Assembly (NCBI GenBank): GCA_964519995.1
Contig: CAZFLY010000028.1
Coordinates: 1-36,360 of the forward strand
DNA: 36,360 nucleotides
DNA from: CAZFLY01 sp964519995
GTDB taxonomy: Bacteria > Planctomycetota > Phycisphaerae > Sedimentisphaerales > Anaerobacaceae
Reading direction: 5' to 3'
The position numbers and the translations under genes were made by a program. Below are positions 1 through 7,855 of the stretch, piece after piece. Within the stretch, counting starts at the first letter, position 1, and every line of letters starts with the position of its first letter. Below the pieces are notes generated by a model that saw only the letters and a program-made list of their open reading frames with translations, did no database searches and was not told the origin of the DNA.

Positions 1-308
1 CTGTTGGCAAGCCTGATTGCTGGTGCTATCCGAGACAATGTCATGGAGATGCGGACAACAAGTCCCAGGGCAAGAAAAAATACTGGGTTTCCACTAACGA
101 CCTGGACATTCTTATTGCCGCCTGGAATAAACCTTTTGCCGACATAGAAGGTGTAACACTCTACGGCGTGCCTCTGATTTGTGCCGATTTTGCCCATGAC
201 ACCCAGGGCAAGAAAAAGTATCGCGTCTCAACCAATGATCTGGATATTCTGATTGCCAATTGGAACCGGGCTAACAAGCCGGATCCTAATTGTCTGAATT
301 GTGATTGA
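1..308 (+). CDS. C-terminal part of a secreted protein with duplicated dockerin-like repeats
   Basis: This is the 3' end of a gene that begins before the window; the frame is open from base 3 to the TGA at 306-308. The visible 101 residues hold two copies of one unit: QGKKKYWVSTNDLDILIAAW and QGKKKYRVSTNDLDILIANW. The first is preceded by a cysteine-rich stretch with CHGDAD. Units of this kind, an aspartate-rich loop followed by TNDLxILIAxW, sit at the C-termini of extracellular planctomycete proteins and resemble half of a dockerin/EF-hand; that is family knowledge, not proven here. The protein ends CLNCD. The catalytic or structural part lies upstream and cannot be named. A strong terminator follows 27 bases after the stop. 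Confidence 0.75.
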   Translation, partial: VGKPDCWCYPRQCHGDADNKSQGKKKYWVSTNDLDILIAAWNKPFADIEGVTLYGVPLICADFAHDTQGKKKYRVSTNDLDILIANWNRANKPDPNCLNCD

Positions 309-335
309 TTACCACTGTTTTTTCGTAGCGAGCAG

Positions 336-373
336 GGCTGTGAGTGAGTATCACTCACAGCCTTTTTCTTTTT
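336..373 (+). terminator. Rho-independent terminator
   Basis: A perfect 12-bp stem (GGCTGTGAGTGA / TCACTCACAGCC) with a three-base loop GTA is followed by TTTTTCTTTTT. It terminates the partial gene that ends at 308. There is no matching A-run on the left side, so it should act on the + strand only and not on the converging ahb genes. Confidence 0.92.
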
Positions 374-408
374 GCCTGTCTCGGGGCGCCCAGGCTGGAT
401 TAGTAGAA

Positions 409-1380
409 CTAATGTTTGACGGGTTGTTTTTTGAGATCAGCTACTGTCGGCAGAAGTTTGAATGAATCGATTTGTTTAGATTCAGTGAATCTACTGACAA
501 CCTGTTGAATGTCACCCATAGTCCTGCCGTGCATCATCGCAAAAAGATTGTATGGCCAGCCTTCGAAAGTTTCTCTCTCGTAACAATGACTGACTGTCCT
601 GAATTTGGCCAAGCTACTGCCTGCTTGAGCGACTCTATTCTCCTGGACTTTGCAAGCAAACAGTGCATTTGCGGAGAATCCGAGCTTTCGATGATCAACA
701 ACAGTCGCTATGCGGCGGATAACACCCTTGTCAATCAGCTCCTTCAGAACCCTGAGAACATCTTGTCTTTGCAGGCTCTCACTGCAGAGCACGCCGAAAG
801 GTTCCGCAACGATTTGCAGCTCCGTTGGCAGATTTTGAAGTATCAGCTTTTGCTCTCGAGTAAGTTCGACGGCTTCGCTCTTTGGAACCTCTTCAACATC
901 GTGCAGAAGAATTTGCTTTTTATGTTCTGCATCAAAGCGAACATCGAGCTTAAAAACACGCTTCGCAGGCAGGCTGTGAAAGTCAATACCGAAACGCGCT
1001 GATAGGTCGGTAAGCGTCACGTTTATCTCGGTATCTGATCGGGCAAGTAGTGTGAACCATAGGTTGTAATAGTGATTACGTAAATAATTGTGCGAAACAC
1101 CTTCCAGAACGTTAATTGCTGCGGTAACTTGTTGTATGTCTTCTTGCGGAATATGTGCCGCCACCAACGTACTTGTCAAACCAATTGCACGATGGTTTAT
1201 TAAAACAGAAATTCGGCGAATAACTCCGTTCTTATACAGATTGTCTATCTGCTGTAACACGTCTTTTTCGTTACTGCCCAGGCGTTTTGCTATTTCGGCG
1301 AAGGGTCGCCAGCAAACTGGAAGACCATCCTGAAGGGCATTGACTAATTTTTTCTGAAAGTCTGTCAGATGCAGTTTCAA
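409..1380 (-). CDS. ahbAB: Siroheme decarboxylase, fused AhbA-AhbB (Lrp/AsnC-like)
   Basis: This 323-residue protein contains two tandem Lrp/AsnC-like units, each a winged-helix segment followed by a RAM-like ligand domain. Repeat one carries NGVIRRISVLINHRAIG and SHNYLR; repeat two carries KGVIRRIATVVDHRKLG and SHCYER...WPYNLFAMMHG. AhbA and AhbB together remove the C12 and C18 acetate carboxyls of siroheme to give 12,18-didecarboxysiroheme. They are commonly separate proteins; here they are one chain, as in the NirDL fusions of heme d1 synthesis. The start codon is TTG, supported by GGGAGG seven bases upstream, and it overlaps the ahbD stop (TTGA), so translation is probably coupled. The ahbC and ahbD neighbours favour the heme route over heme d1. 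It is last in the leftward cluster. Confidence 0.9.
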   Translation of the reverse strand: MKLHLTDFQKKLVNALQDGLPVCWRPFAEIAKRLGSNEKDVLQQIDNLYKNGVIRRISVLINHRAIGLTSTLVAAHIPQEDIQQVTAAINVLEGVSHNYLRNHYYNLWFTLLARSDTEINVTLTDLSARFGIDFHSLPAKRVFKLDVRFDAEHKKQILLHDVEEVPKSEAVELTREQKLILQNLPTELQIVAEPFGVLCSESLQRQDVLRVLKELIDKGVIRRIATVVDHRKLGFSANALFACKVQENRVAQAGSSLAKFRTVSHCYERETFEGWPYNLFAMMHGRTMGDIQQVVSRFTESKQIDSFKLLPTVADLKKQPVKH

Positions 1381-2396
1381 GTTTTTCCTCCCGGCTGGTA
1401 ATCACAGAGCGGATCTGTAGCTAAGTAATCGCCGCTTATCGCGTAAGCTCTTGCTCTACAGCCTCCGCAAAGGGTTAGATATTCGCAGGTTTTACATTTA
1501 CCTGAGTAGCCGGACAAATCGCGAACCTCATTTAGAAATTTTGACTTAACCCAAATCTTTCGAAAGTCAAATCCGTTTTCGATTAGGTTGCCCGCCGATA
1601 TATCCAGAAAGCCACAGGTTTGTACATCGCCACGATAGCTGATAAAGCCGAATCCTCTGCCGCCCATGCAGCCGTTGACGCTATCGAGCAGCCTTTGTGC
1701 TCTGGATTGCTGGCATAAGCGTGCAAATTGTGGCCCACATGTGACCCTGACTTCGATATCTGATTCAAGTTTCAAACGCAGCAGTTCATTCAGCAAGACC
1801 TCGTATCGTACTGGGTCGAGAAGTTCGTTAGCCATCTTCTGTCCCCGTCCGGTCGGCACGAGAATAAACGCATTGAAGCAATACGCACCAAGTCTTTTCG
1901 CCAATTCGATTATGCCCGGCACTTCGTCGATATTGACTTTACTAATCGTGGTGTTGATTTGAAAGCGTATGCCGGCCCGGTGAGCAATTTCAGCAGCTTG
2001 CATCGCCGCATCAAAAGCACCCTTAGTCTGTCTGATCTTGTCGTGAGTTTCGGCTGAAGCACCATCCAGCGAAAGCGATAGGGCGAGTATCCTAGCTTCC
2101 TTGAGTTGGGCAATGGATGACTCATCAATCAGGTATCCACAAGAGGCCATCACCATCCGCAAACTTAGCTTCCGACCGTAGCGAATCAGGTTATAAATGT
2201 CACTGCGTTCCATAGGCTCACCGCCAGTCAGAATGATTACACATTTGTTGAACCGTGCTACCGACGCGAGAATCTTTTTGCACTGTTCGGTGCTTAATTC
2301 ATCCTGAACATCTGAGCCGGCATTTGCCCGGCAGTGCAGACAGTTGAATCGGCATCGCCGAGTGACCTCAAACGCTATCAACCGTGGTTTTTCCAT
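1377..2396 (-). CDS. ahbD: Radical SAM heme synthase AhbD (Fe-coproporphyrin III decarboxylase)
   Basis: AhbD converts Fe-coproporphyrin III to heme b by oxidative decarboxylation of two propionates. The 339-residue protein has the radical SAM motif C15-x3-C19-x2-C22 (CRFNCLHC), the SAM-binding ILTGGEP, a VPTGRG motif, and the C-terminal SPASM-type cysteine cluster (CGFLD, CKTCEY, LCGGCRARAY, then a final CDYQP) that holds the auxiliary 4Fe-4S cluster. The PRLIAFEVTR opening and GGCRARAY...GDYLA ending are typical of AhbD and differ from AhbC. Its stop overlaps the ahbAB start. The start ATG has only a weak ribosome site (GGAA about eight bases upstream). The gene is separated from hemB by about 1.5 kb of inserted or decayed sequence. 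Confidence 0.92.
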   Translation of the reverse strand: MEKPRLIAFEVTRRCRFNCLHCRANAGSDVQDELSTEQCKKILASVARFNKCVIILTGGEPMERSDIYNLIRYGRKLSLRMVMASCGYLIDESSIAQLKEARILALSLSLDGASAETHDKIRQTKGAFDAAMQAAEIAHRAGIRFQINTTISKVNIDEVPGIIELAKRLGAYCFNAFILVPTGRGQKMANELLDPVRYEVLLNELLRLKLESDIEVRVTCGPQFARLCQQSRAQRLLDSVNGCMGGRGFGFISYRGDVQTCGFLDISAGNLIENGFDFRKIWVKSKFLNEVRDLSGYSGKCKTCEYLTLCGGCRARAYAISGDYLATDPLCDYQPGGKT

Positions 2397-2629
2397 CGAC
2401 TATTTCCAAAAAAATGGTTCGTGTGGTCTTTATAATTAACCCAACAATAAAATAAAGGGTTGAATACCGTTGTCGAATCATTTGGTCAAAATCTTGCTCA
2501 CAAGGCTCATTCTTTCAAGCTCACATATAACCTTGTGGCCATACCTTCTGCGTCGTTCACGTAATCATATATCTAAAAGTCTTGACAGTGTTGAGATTAT
2601 ATTAGTATGGTGTATATCCGCAAATATTT

Positions 2630-2905
2630 AGCCCTGTAATTTATTACAGGGTTCTTGGACGGTTCTTTAGGCGAGTATGTGATGACGATATCAGCGACAG
2701 GGCGTTTAATGAGGTGAAGAGTCGTTTTTTTCGCTGCTGCATTTATACCCGAAGAGGCTATGACAGCAGTGAAGGTAAACATTATATTTTTGCTGCTAAC
2801 GTTGTAGATGACAAAGGGGCAATCCAAGTATTGCGTGGACTACCCCTTACTGCTCTACAGCAAGCAAAGAAACCTTCGTATCAAAATAGTCGTCTCGCTC
2901 CCCCA
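2630..2905 (-). pseudogene. Decayed 3' fragment of hemB
   Basis: Read on the minus strand, this stretch aligns with the last third of the intact HemB encoded at 3865-4875. Shared blocks include DCP...YNVS (exact GATTGCCCC), a common AA, then L..IKR and ADI.ITY near the end, with one single-residue gap; I count roughly 22 identities over about 57 residues. Homology continues upstream through the active-site region (ILIRRFLCLL against VMIKPALCYL), where the Schiff-base lysine has become arginine and in-frame TAG codons occur. There is no start, no 5' two thirds and no ribosome site. It is a partial, old duplication or the relic of a second hemB. The downstream 76-codon open stretch is what remains of its frame. 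Confidence 0.75.
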
Positions 2906-2926
2906 GAATCCTACAGAGGTGCGAGC

Positions 2927-3163
2927 TTATGTGGCGGGCTGTCTTCTCCGGAATACGAATATAATAATACCCAGAGCAATCAGACCGATCAATCCATTCT
3001 GGCCTAGCGTGTTGAGCAGGCCGGTCAGATTAGTGATAACGCCGCCAAAGAAGGGCACGTTCCGGCCAAAGAGAATCTCAACGACGATCCCCAGCGCGAC
3101 CAGTAGTAGTGCGATTTCGGTGATCTCACTAAGCCATCTTTTTGTTTCCTCGAGAAAATGCAT
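2927..3163 (-). CDS. Small two-helix membrane protein
   Basis: This 78-residue hypothetical protein has an amphipathic start (MHFLEETKRWLSEITE) and two hydrophobic segments, at about 16-33 and 54-71. They are joined by a glycine-rich loop (FFGGVITNLTGLLNTLGQNG), and the tail is basic (FRRRQ). The ATG is preceded by AGGAG with seven to eight bases of spacing, a good ribosome site. I do not recognise a named family. It lies inside the tetrapyrrole cluster, just upstream of the hemB fragment and reading the same way as ahbD. No residues suggest heme binding, so involvement in heme handling is only a guess from position. Confidence 0.65.
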   Translation of the reverse strand: MHFLEETKRWLSEITEIALLLVALGIVVEILFGRNVPFFGGVITNLTGLLNTLGQNGLIGLIALGIIIFVFRRRQPAT

Positions 3164-3564
3164 TTTTTTGCTCTCCTAATAAACGGTTAACAATACCTTC
3201 AGTTTATAAGTATCTTGCTATCAAGTTTGGTTTATCGGCTTCAATTACTTTAGTACTTTAGAAATATGCCACGCACAATCACTGCAAAAAATATCGGTTA
3301 TCAGACAGGTTCGAAGAACAACGACCGGCGAATCCATCATTTCAGTACTGAAAAGCACTCTTAATCGTCATTGTACAGCTCATTTGCCCCTTGAAAGACT
3401 AATAGTAGATATATGCAGATTGTCTATTTTTTCTATCCACAAGCCGTGATTTCTTGATCAGACGATGCGGAACTGGGTTGGTGAAATTTTTTTTTGCAGG
3501 CTGGATTCGCTCCTCTTGACTTGGGGGCTACATATTATGATGCCAACAGACTACATAAGGGAAA
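3164..3564. other. Intergenic, about 400 bases, no gene seen
   Basis: This AT-rich gap lies between two small divergent membrane genes. A 32-codon open stretch from 3266 lacks a ribosome site and is not called. No convincing promoter hexamers, RNA gene or repeat were found, though promoters for both flanking genes should lie here. Confidence 0.4.
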
Positions 3565-3807
3565 ATGAAAAGGCGTGATAAAATAGAGCGGTTTAGGCTT
3601 GACCTGGCTGTTAAGATAGAGTATTATAGGGTTATGTTTTTTGATTTTATTTTATTTATTTTACGCCTCTCACTTATCGCAGTGGTCTGTGCTTTCGTCT
3701 GGCGGTTTGTGCAGCCTAAGAACCAGGCCAGACGCTTGTTAAGAGCGACGCTACTCGTCCTTGCACTGTTGACGGTTTTAGCGCTAACGAAGGTTTCAGG
3801 TATTTAA
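3565..3807 (+). CDS. Small hydrophobic protein, probably membrane
   Basis: This is the only rightward open frame inside the otherwise leftward tetrapyrrole cluster. It encodes 80 residues from ATG 3565, which has a short-spaced AAGGG site. An inner ATG at 3634 would give 57 residues, beginning exactly at the first hydrophobic helix (MFFDFILFILRLSLIAVVCA). A second hydrophobic helix, about residues 60-75, follows a basic linker (QPKNQARRLLR). The two-helix, positively charged loop layout is typical of small inner-membrane proteins. I do not recognise a family. The start is uncertain and the gene itself is only moderately supported. Confidence 0.45.
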   Translation: MKRRDKIERFRLDLAVKIEYYRVMFFDFILFILRLSLIAVVCAFVWRFVQPKNQARRLLRATLLVLALLTVLALTKVSGI

Positions 3808-3864
3808 TTAGACATCACACCACGTTGAGAACCAACCAGAGTGATTTTGAACTTCCGATAAAGT

Positions 3865-4875
3865 TCAACTGCGAATTTGTCCTGATAGCAATTTAGCTAC
3901 ATCCTTGGCGAAGTAAGTGATAATAATATCCGCGCCGGCCCGCTTGATAGAATACAGCATTTCCGTCATCGCAGCTTGTTTATCAAGAAGACCTGAGTCA
4001 GCGGCGCAGTTGGCCATCATATATTCACCGCTGACGTTGTACGCGGCGATGGGGCAATCAAAGCGCTGCTTTGCGCGATAGATAATATCGAGGTAGCAAA
4101 GTGCGGGCTTTATCATTACAATGTCGGCCCCTTCTTCAATATCCAGTGCGATCTCCGCCATGGCCTGGCTTACATTCGCAGAGTCCATCTGATATGTTTT
4201 GCGGTCCCCAAACGAAGGTGCGGATTCAGCCGCATCTCGAAATGGTCCATAGAAGGCTGACGCGTATTTGGCAGAATACGACATGATAGCTACATCCTGG
4301 AATTTGTTTTCCTCAAGAGCTTCACGGATATACCGCACGCGGCCATCCATCATATCTGACGGTGCCACCATATCCGTACCAGCCTGGGCGTGCGACAAAG
4401 CCACTTTTGCTAGCAACTCACATGTTGCGTCATTGTCAATTGTGCTCTTCTGCCCTTGCGCTCCTGTGCTCTTTTGAATCACGCCACAATGGCCGTGGTC
4501 GGTGTATGCGCAAAGACATACATCAGTAATCACCAACAGGTCTGGTACGCGGTCCTTTATTTCTTTTATGGAGCGATGCACAACGCCGTCTTCTGCCCAG
4601 GCTTCTGAGCCTTTTTCATCTTTTTTACTTGGCAAGCCAAAGAGAAGAACCGCAGGAATCCCCAGTGAGGCAACGTCCTTTGCTTCATCGGCGATGGTGT
4701 CCGGCGAAAAATGAAAACAGTCCGTCATCGATTTGATTGGTTCTTTCAGACCTGTGCCTTCACGGACGAATATCGGGTATACCAGGTCATCAATGCTCAA
4801 GGTTGTTTCTCGCACAAGCCTGCGCCTTGCATCGCTACTGCGCAGACGACGCATCCTGATATTCGGAAAACTCAT
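3865..4875 (-). CDS. hemB: Delta-aminolevulinic acid dehydratase (porphobilinogen synthase)
   Basis: HemB condenses two 5-aminolevulinate molecules to porphobilinogen. The 336-residue length is normal. It opens with the usual RMRRLR...RRLVRET, has the cysteine-rich zinc site DVCLCAYTDHGHC (so a zinc-dependent enzyme), and carries the two active-site lysines in MSYSAKYASAFYGPFR and VMIKPALCYLDI. The conserved AAYNVSGEY and ADIIITYFAKD end the barrel. The start has AAGGAG about seven bases upstream. It is separated from ahbC by 270 bases holding a palindromic repeat, so it may be transcribed with ahbC or from its own promoter. A decayed copy of its 3' end lies 960 bases downstream. Confidence 0.97.
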   Translation of the reverse strand: MSFPNIRMRRLRSSDARRRLVRETTLSIDDLVYPIFVREGTGLKEPIKSMTDCFHFSPDTIADEAKDVASLGIPAVLLFGLPSKKDEKGSEAWAEDGVVHRSIKEIKDRVPDLLVITDVCLCAYTDHGHCGVIQKSTGAQGQKSTIDNDATCELLAKVALSHAQAGTDMVAPSDMMDGRVRYIREALEENKFQDVAIMSYSAKYASAFYGPFRDAAESAPSFGDRKTYQMDSANVSQAMAEIALDIEEGADIVMIKPALCYLDIIYRAKQRFDCPIAAYNVSGEYMMANCAADSGLLDKQAAMTEMLYSIKRAGADIIITYFAKDVAKLLSGQIRS

Positions 4876-4906
4876 AACATACTCCTTCGGAGAAATTCAA
4901 ATATCT

Positions 4907-4924
4907 AAATCCGAATTACGAAAC
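4907..4924. repeat. Short dispersed TTTCG...TTCGG motif, copy 1
   Basis: On the minus strand this reads GTTTCGTAATTCGGATTT. Close relatives are found at 5164-5183, 28309-28330 and 32140-32164, giving an approximate core TTTCGTATTTCGAAATTCGG. This copy lies in the hemB leader. Confidence 0.45.
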
Positions 4925-4963
4925 AAACGCAAAATTTAAATTTTTTTGTAGAAAATACCCACC

Positions 4964-5102
4964 GTCATTTCGACCGAAGCCCCCGTTCTTGCTTTCGCAA
5001 GAAAGCACTGGGGCGAAGTGGAGAAATCTAATCAAAAACAGATTTCTCGACTCGCCCTTCGACTACGCTCAGGGCAGGCTCTTTCGGCTCGCTCGAAATG
5101 AC
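4964..5102. repeat. Palindromic intergenic repeat between ahbC and hemB
   Basis: The 139-base element is bounded by GTCATTTCGA and its inverse TCGAAATGAC. Inside are further hairpins: CTTGC-TTTC-GCAAG at 4989-5002 and GAGAAATCT / AGATTTCTC at 5021-5048. The part at 5055-5081 matches the insertion inside hemC (8312-8338) at about 19 of 27 bases. This REP-like architecture suggests a mobile non-coding element; the RNA would fold strongly between the ahbC and hemB reading frames and could affect downstream expression. Confidence 0.75.
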
Positions 5103-5144
5103 ATCTTGAACTCTTTTCTACAGAGTAGAATTTTAGACATTAAA

Positions 5145-6329
5145 TTATTGTTTTGGATTTAGAGTTTCGTATTTCGAAATTTTATTTTTTGCTATCTCTT
5201 CATCCGTAAGATAACACGCCGGCTCATTGAGCCAGTATTTGTCGTCCGAATCATCGACCAGGAATCTAAAGTTACCTTTGCATAGCTTAAACCATCGGCA
5301 GCTCAGACATCTCTTGTCAGCAAAGTGCTCCTTGTCGCGCAATTTATTCAGCACCGGCTCGGTTGTGTCTTGCCAAATCTGTGCAAAAGGTTTGTCTTTA
5401 ATATTTCCGAGCGAATAATTTCGCCAGAATTGGTCAGGATACACATTGCCGTCCCAGCCGACACACGCGATTTTTTCGCCCACTTTGTTTCCACCATTGG
5501 CAAGCAAGAGCTTTTCAGCCTGCTTATAGTGCGAGTTATTTTCTCTTTTCATCCGCGACAGCAAATACGGCCCATCAGCATGATTATCAACGGTGAGCAC
5601 CTCATCAACAAGTCCTTTTTCCGTGAACTCGGCAGTCTTCTGTATGATTGTATCGACGACATATCTTGTTTGTTCTTGTTCTGGGACTTGCTCACTAAGT
5701 GTCTCTGCTCTGCCTGTGCGGATTAAATGATAAAAGCATATTCTTCGCACATTAGCTGAGGTTGCTATATCAAACACGTCCGACACTTGCTCAGCGTTCG
5801 CTTTTGTTATCGTAAAACGCAGTCCTGTTCTTATGCCGGCTTGTTGACAGTTTTTGATGCCCGTTAGTGCTGCCTTGAAACAACCCTTAACCTGCCTGAA
5901 CTGGTCGTGGAATTGCTCAACGCCGTCGATGGAGATCCCCACATAGTTAACGCCGACCTCGGCAAGTTTTTCCGCAGCCTTGACGTCAATTAGTGTCCCA
6001 TTCGTGGAAATGGCCGTTCGTAGGCTCAGTCGTTTCGCTTCCGCCAGCAATTCAAAAAGGTCCTCGCGCAACAAAGGCTCTCCGCCGCTAAACAAAACTA
6101 CAGGACATCGGACTTCTGCAAGCTGAGAGAGTAATTCTTTCGACTGGCTTGTAGTCAATTGAATACGAGTACAATCGGAACTTGAATAACTGTAACAGTG
6201 CAGACAATGCAGATTGCACTGTTGCGTGCAGTTGTAAACGACAACTGGGCCGAGTGAATCTGCCTTGTGATATCGCAAATCGTCGGATTGGCCCGCCAAT
6301 CCGCAATAAAGCTTTGAGATGTTTATCAT
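5145..6329 (-). CDS. ahbC: Radical SAM 12,18-didecarboxysiroheme deacetylase AhbC
   Basis: AhbC removes the acetate side chains from 12,18-didecarboxysiroheme, leaving methyls, to give Fe-coproporphyrin III. The 394-residue protein has radical SAM cysteines C38, C42 and C45 (CNLHCLHC), LFSGGEP for SAM binding, and family signatures YVGISIDG, GLRFTITKAN, EVLTVDNHADGPYL, GNVYPDQFWRNYSLGN and CLSCRWFKLCKGNFR, then ACYLTDEEI. These separate it from AhbD. The start overlaps the stop of cobA-hemD (ATGA), indicating coupled translation. The last 14 or so residues (KNKISKYETLNPKQ) lie beyond the conserved end and are encoded by a copy of a short dispersed repeat, so they are probably an acquired tail. 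Confidence 0.95.
   Translation of the reverse strand: MINISKLYCGLAGQSDDLRYHKADSLGPVVVYNCTQQCNLHCLHCYSYSSSDCTRIQLTTSQSKELLSQLAEVRCPVVLFSGGEPLLREDLFELLAEAKRLSLRTAISTNGTLIDVKAAEKLAEVGVNYVGISIDGVEQFHDQFRQVKGCFKAALTGIKNCQQAGIRTGLRFTITKANAEQVSDVFDIATSANVRRICFYHLIRTGRAETLSEQVPEQEQTRYVVDTIIQKTAEFTEKGLVDEVLTVDNHADGPYLLSRMKRENNSHYKQAEKLLLANGGNKVGEKIACVGWDGNVYPDQFWRNYSLGNIKDKPFAQIWQDTTEPVLNKLRDKEHFADKRCLSCRWFKLCKGNFRFLVDDSDDKYWLNEPACYLTDEEIAKNKISKYETLNPKQ
5164..5183. repeat. Dispersed TTTCG motif, copy 2, inside the ahbC 3' end
   Basis: GTTTCGTATTTCGAAATTTT lies within the last codons of ahbC and, read on the minus strand, encodes the residues around KISKYETL. The same motif occurs in three other places in the window, all intergenic. 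Confidence 0.45.
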
Positions 6330-7855
6330 TGGTACATGTTCTCTATCGCATCGAGCAATCCATCAATAGTATGCTTTGCCGCTGTTATATCGACTTTGAC
6401 AGAGAGGCTTGTCAGTTGCTCAGAAGTCACCGGCCCGATCGATGCGACTCTGGCATTACTTGAATTTACTGTTTCGATCGATACTTGTTCAAAGAATATC
6501 TTTGCTGATGATGGGCTGGCAAATGTTAGCCAATGAACATATTCTGCTCGAATCTTATCAGCCAACGAGTCGTAATCGCCCTGTTGCGGCATAGCGGTGT
6601 AAATAGCCACATCTTCAATTTGTGCCCCCACCTGTTGCAGAAGCTCAACAAGCTCTTTTGAGGCAAGCTGTGACCGCAAAAGTAGAATCTTCTTTCCATG
6701 TAGATTTGCAGCAGCCGCCAACTGCCTGGCAAGTTCTTTACTGGTAAAAATTCCGGGCACAAAGTCCGGTCTTATGCCGAAGCCGGTCAGAGTGGCAGCA
6801 GTCTCGTCTCCTATGACTGCAACTTTAGTTGAGCCAAATACCCTCGCGTCTTTGCCAAGTTTTTGTAGAGCCTCAAAGAACAAGGACACGCCGTTGCGGC
6901 TGGTAAAGATTATCCAGTCGTGCTTCGAGAACCTGCTAAGTGCCTCAAGGAATTGATTTGTCTGCGTCAGCGGTTTTATCTCAAACGTGGCCAGTTCAAT
7001 CGGATTGCCGCCTCTGCTTATGATTTTGGCTGCAAATTCAGCATTGCCTCGCTGGTCGCGAGTCATCACGATATTCTTGCCGAAGAGTGGCTTTTTCATA
7101 AACCAGTTAAATCTCTCATTGCTGTCGGCTGCAGCGCCAATCACGACAATCGCGGGTGGTTCGATTTGCTCAGTCTTGCATTTCCGGCTTATCTGCTCAA
7201 GTGATGCCTTTACAACCCGCTGGGTCGGAAAAGTCGCGTCAGCGATAACTGCAGTGGGTGTATTTTTGTCCTTTCCATTGGCCATGAGCTTTTCTGCAAT
7301 TAAACCGAGATTGCCCATTCCCATATAGAAGACTATCGTGCCGCTGAATTTAGCCAGCCAATGCCAGTCGATGTTGCTGTCCTGCTTGCCTTCGGCCTCC
7401 CTGCCTGTGACGAAAACAACCTGTGAGCTGTAATCTCTGTCTGTCAGGATAATTCCGGTATACTCAGCAGCCGCGATAGCCGCAGTGACGCCCGGCACAA
7501 TTTCAAAATCGACGCCAGCTTCAGTCAACAATGCAATTTCTTCTGAGCATCTGCCGAAGATGCATGGATCACCGCCTTTTAATCGCACAACTTTTTTACC
7601 AGCCAATGCCTTTTCTATTAGAAGTTTATTGATCTGGTCCTGCGTAAACGAGTCTTTGCCGATTCGTTTGGGCACGTGGATTATTTCAGCGTCCTTGCTC
7701 GCGTAGGCCAGCAAAGCCGGGTTAGCGAGTTTATCGTAAATTATACAATCAGCAGTTTTCAGAACCTCCGCCCCACGGACAGTAATTAAGTCCGCTCTGC
7801 CCGGCCCTGCACCAACCAGATAAACCACGCCTCTTTTTACACTATTTTTATCCAT
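6326..7855 (-). CDS. cobA-hemD: Bifunctional uroporphyrinogen-III C-methyltransferase / uroporphyrinogen-III synthase
   Basis: This 509-residue fusion carries out two successive steps. The C-terminal HemD half (about residues 250-505) cyclises hydroxymethylbilane to uroporphyrinogen III, and the N-terminal CobA/SUMT half (about 10-245) methylates it twice with SAM to precorrin-2. CobA motifs seen are YLVGAGPGRADLITVRG, RLKGGDPCIFGR, PGVTAAIAAAEYTGI and FYMGMGN. The HemD half has FTSRNGV and the late TFASPSSAKIFF. I start at ATG 7855 rather than the longer frame to 7921 because the conserved domain begins just after it and the upstream part overlaps hemC. It overlaps the end of hemC by eight bases and the ahbC start by four. 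CobA-HemD fusions are common in anaerobes that use siroheme as a precursor. Confidence 0.95.
   Translation of the reverse strand: MDKNSVKRGVVYLVGAGPGRADLITVRGAEVLKTADCIIYDKLANPALLAYASKDAEIIHVPKRIGKDSFTQDQINKLLIEKALAGKKVVRLKGGDPCIFGRCSEEIALLTEAGVDFEIVPGVTAAIAAAEYTGIILTDRDYSSQVVFVTGREAEGKQDSNIDWHWLAKFSGTIVFYMGMGNLGLIAEKLMANGKDKNTPTAVIADATFPTQRVVKASLEQISRKCKTEQIEPPAIVVIGAAADSNERFNWFMKKPLFGKNIVMTRDQRGNAEFAAKIISRGGNPIELATFEIKPLTQTNQFLEALSRFSKHDWIIFTSRNGVSLFFEALQKLGKDARVFGSTKVAVIGDETAATLTGFGIRPDFVPGIFTSKELARQLAAAANLHGKKILLLRSQLASKELVELLQQVGAQIEDVAIYTAMPQQGDYDSLADKIRAEYVHWLTFASPSSAKIFFEQVSIETVNSSNARVASIGPVTSEQLTSLSVKVDITAAKHTIDGLLDAIENMYQ

Noticed and set aside
472..1002. 176-codon rightward open frame opposite ahbAB
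   Set aside because: It lies wholly within the reverse strand of a clear gene, with no ribosome site and no recognisable domain.
2597..2827. 76-codon frame as an intact gene
   Set aside because: Its similarity to the HemB C-terminus, with stops further upstream in the aligned region, shows it is a relic, not a gene.
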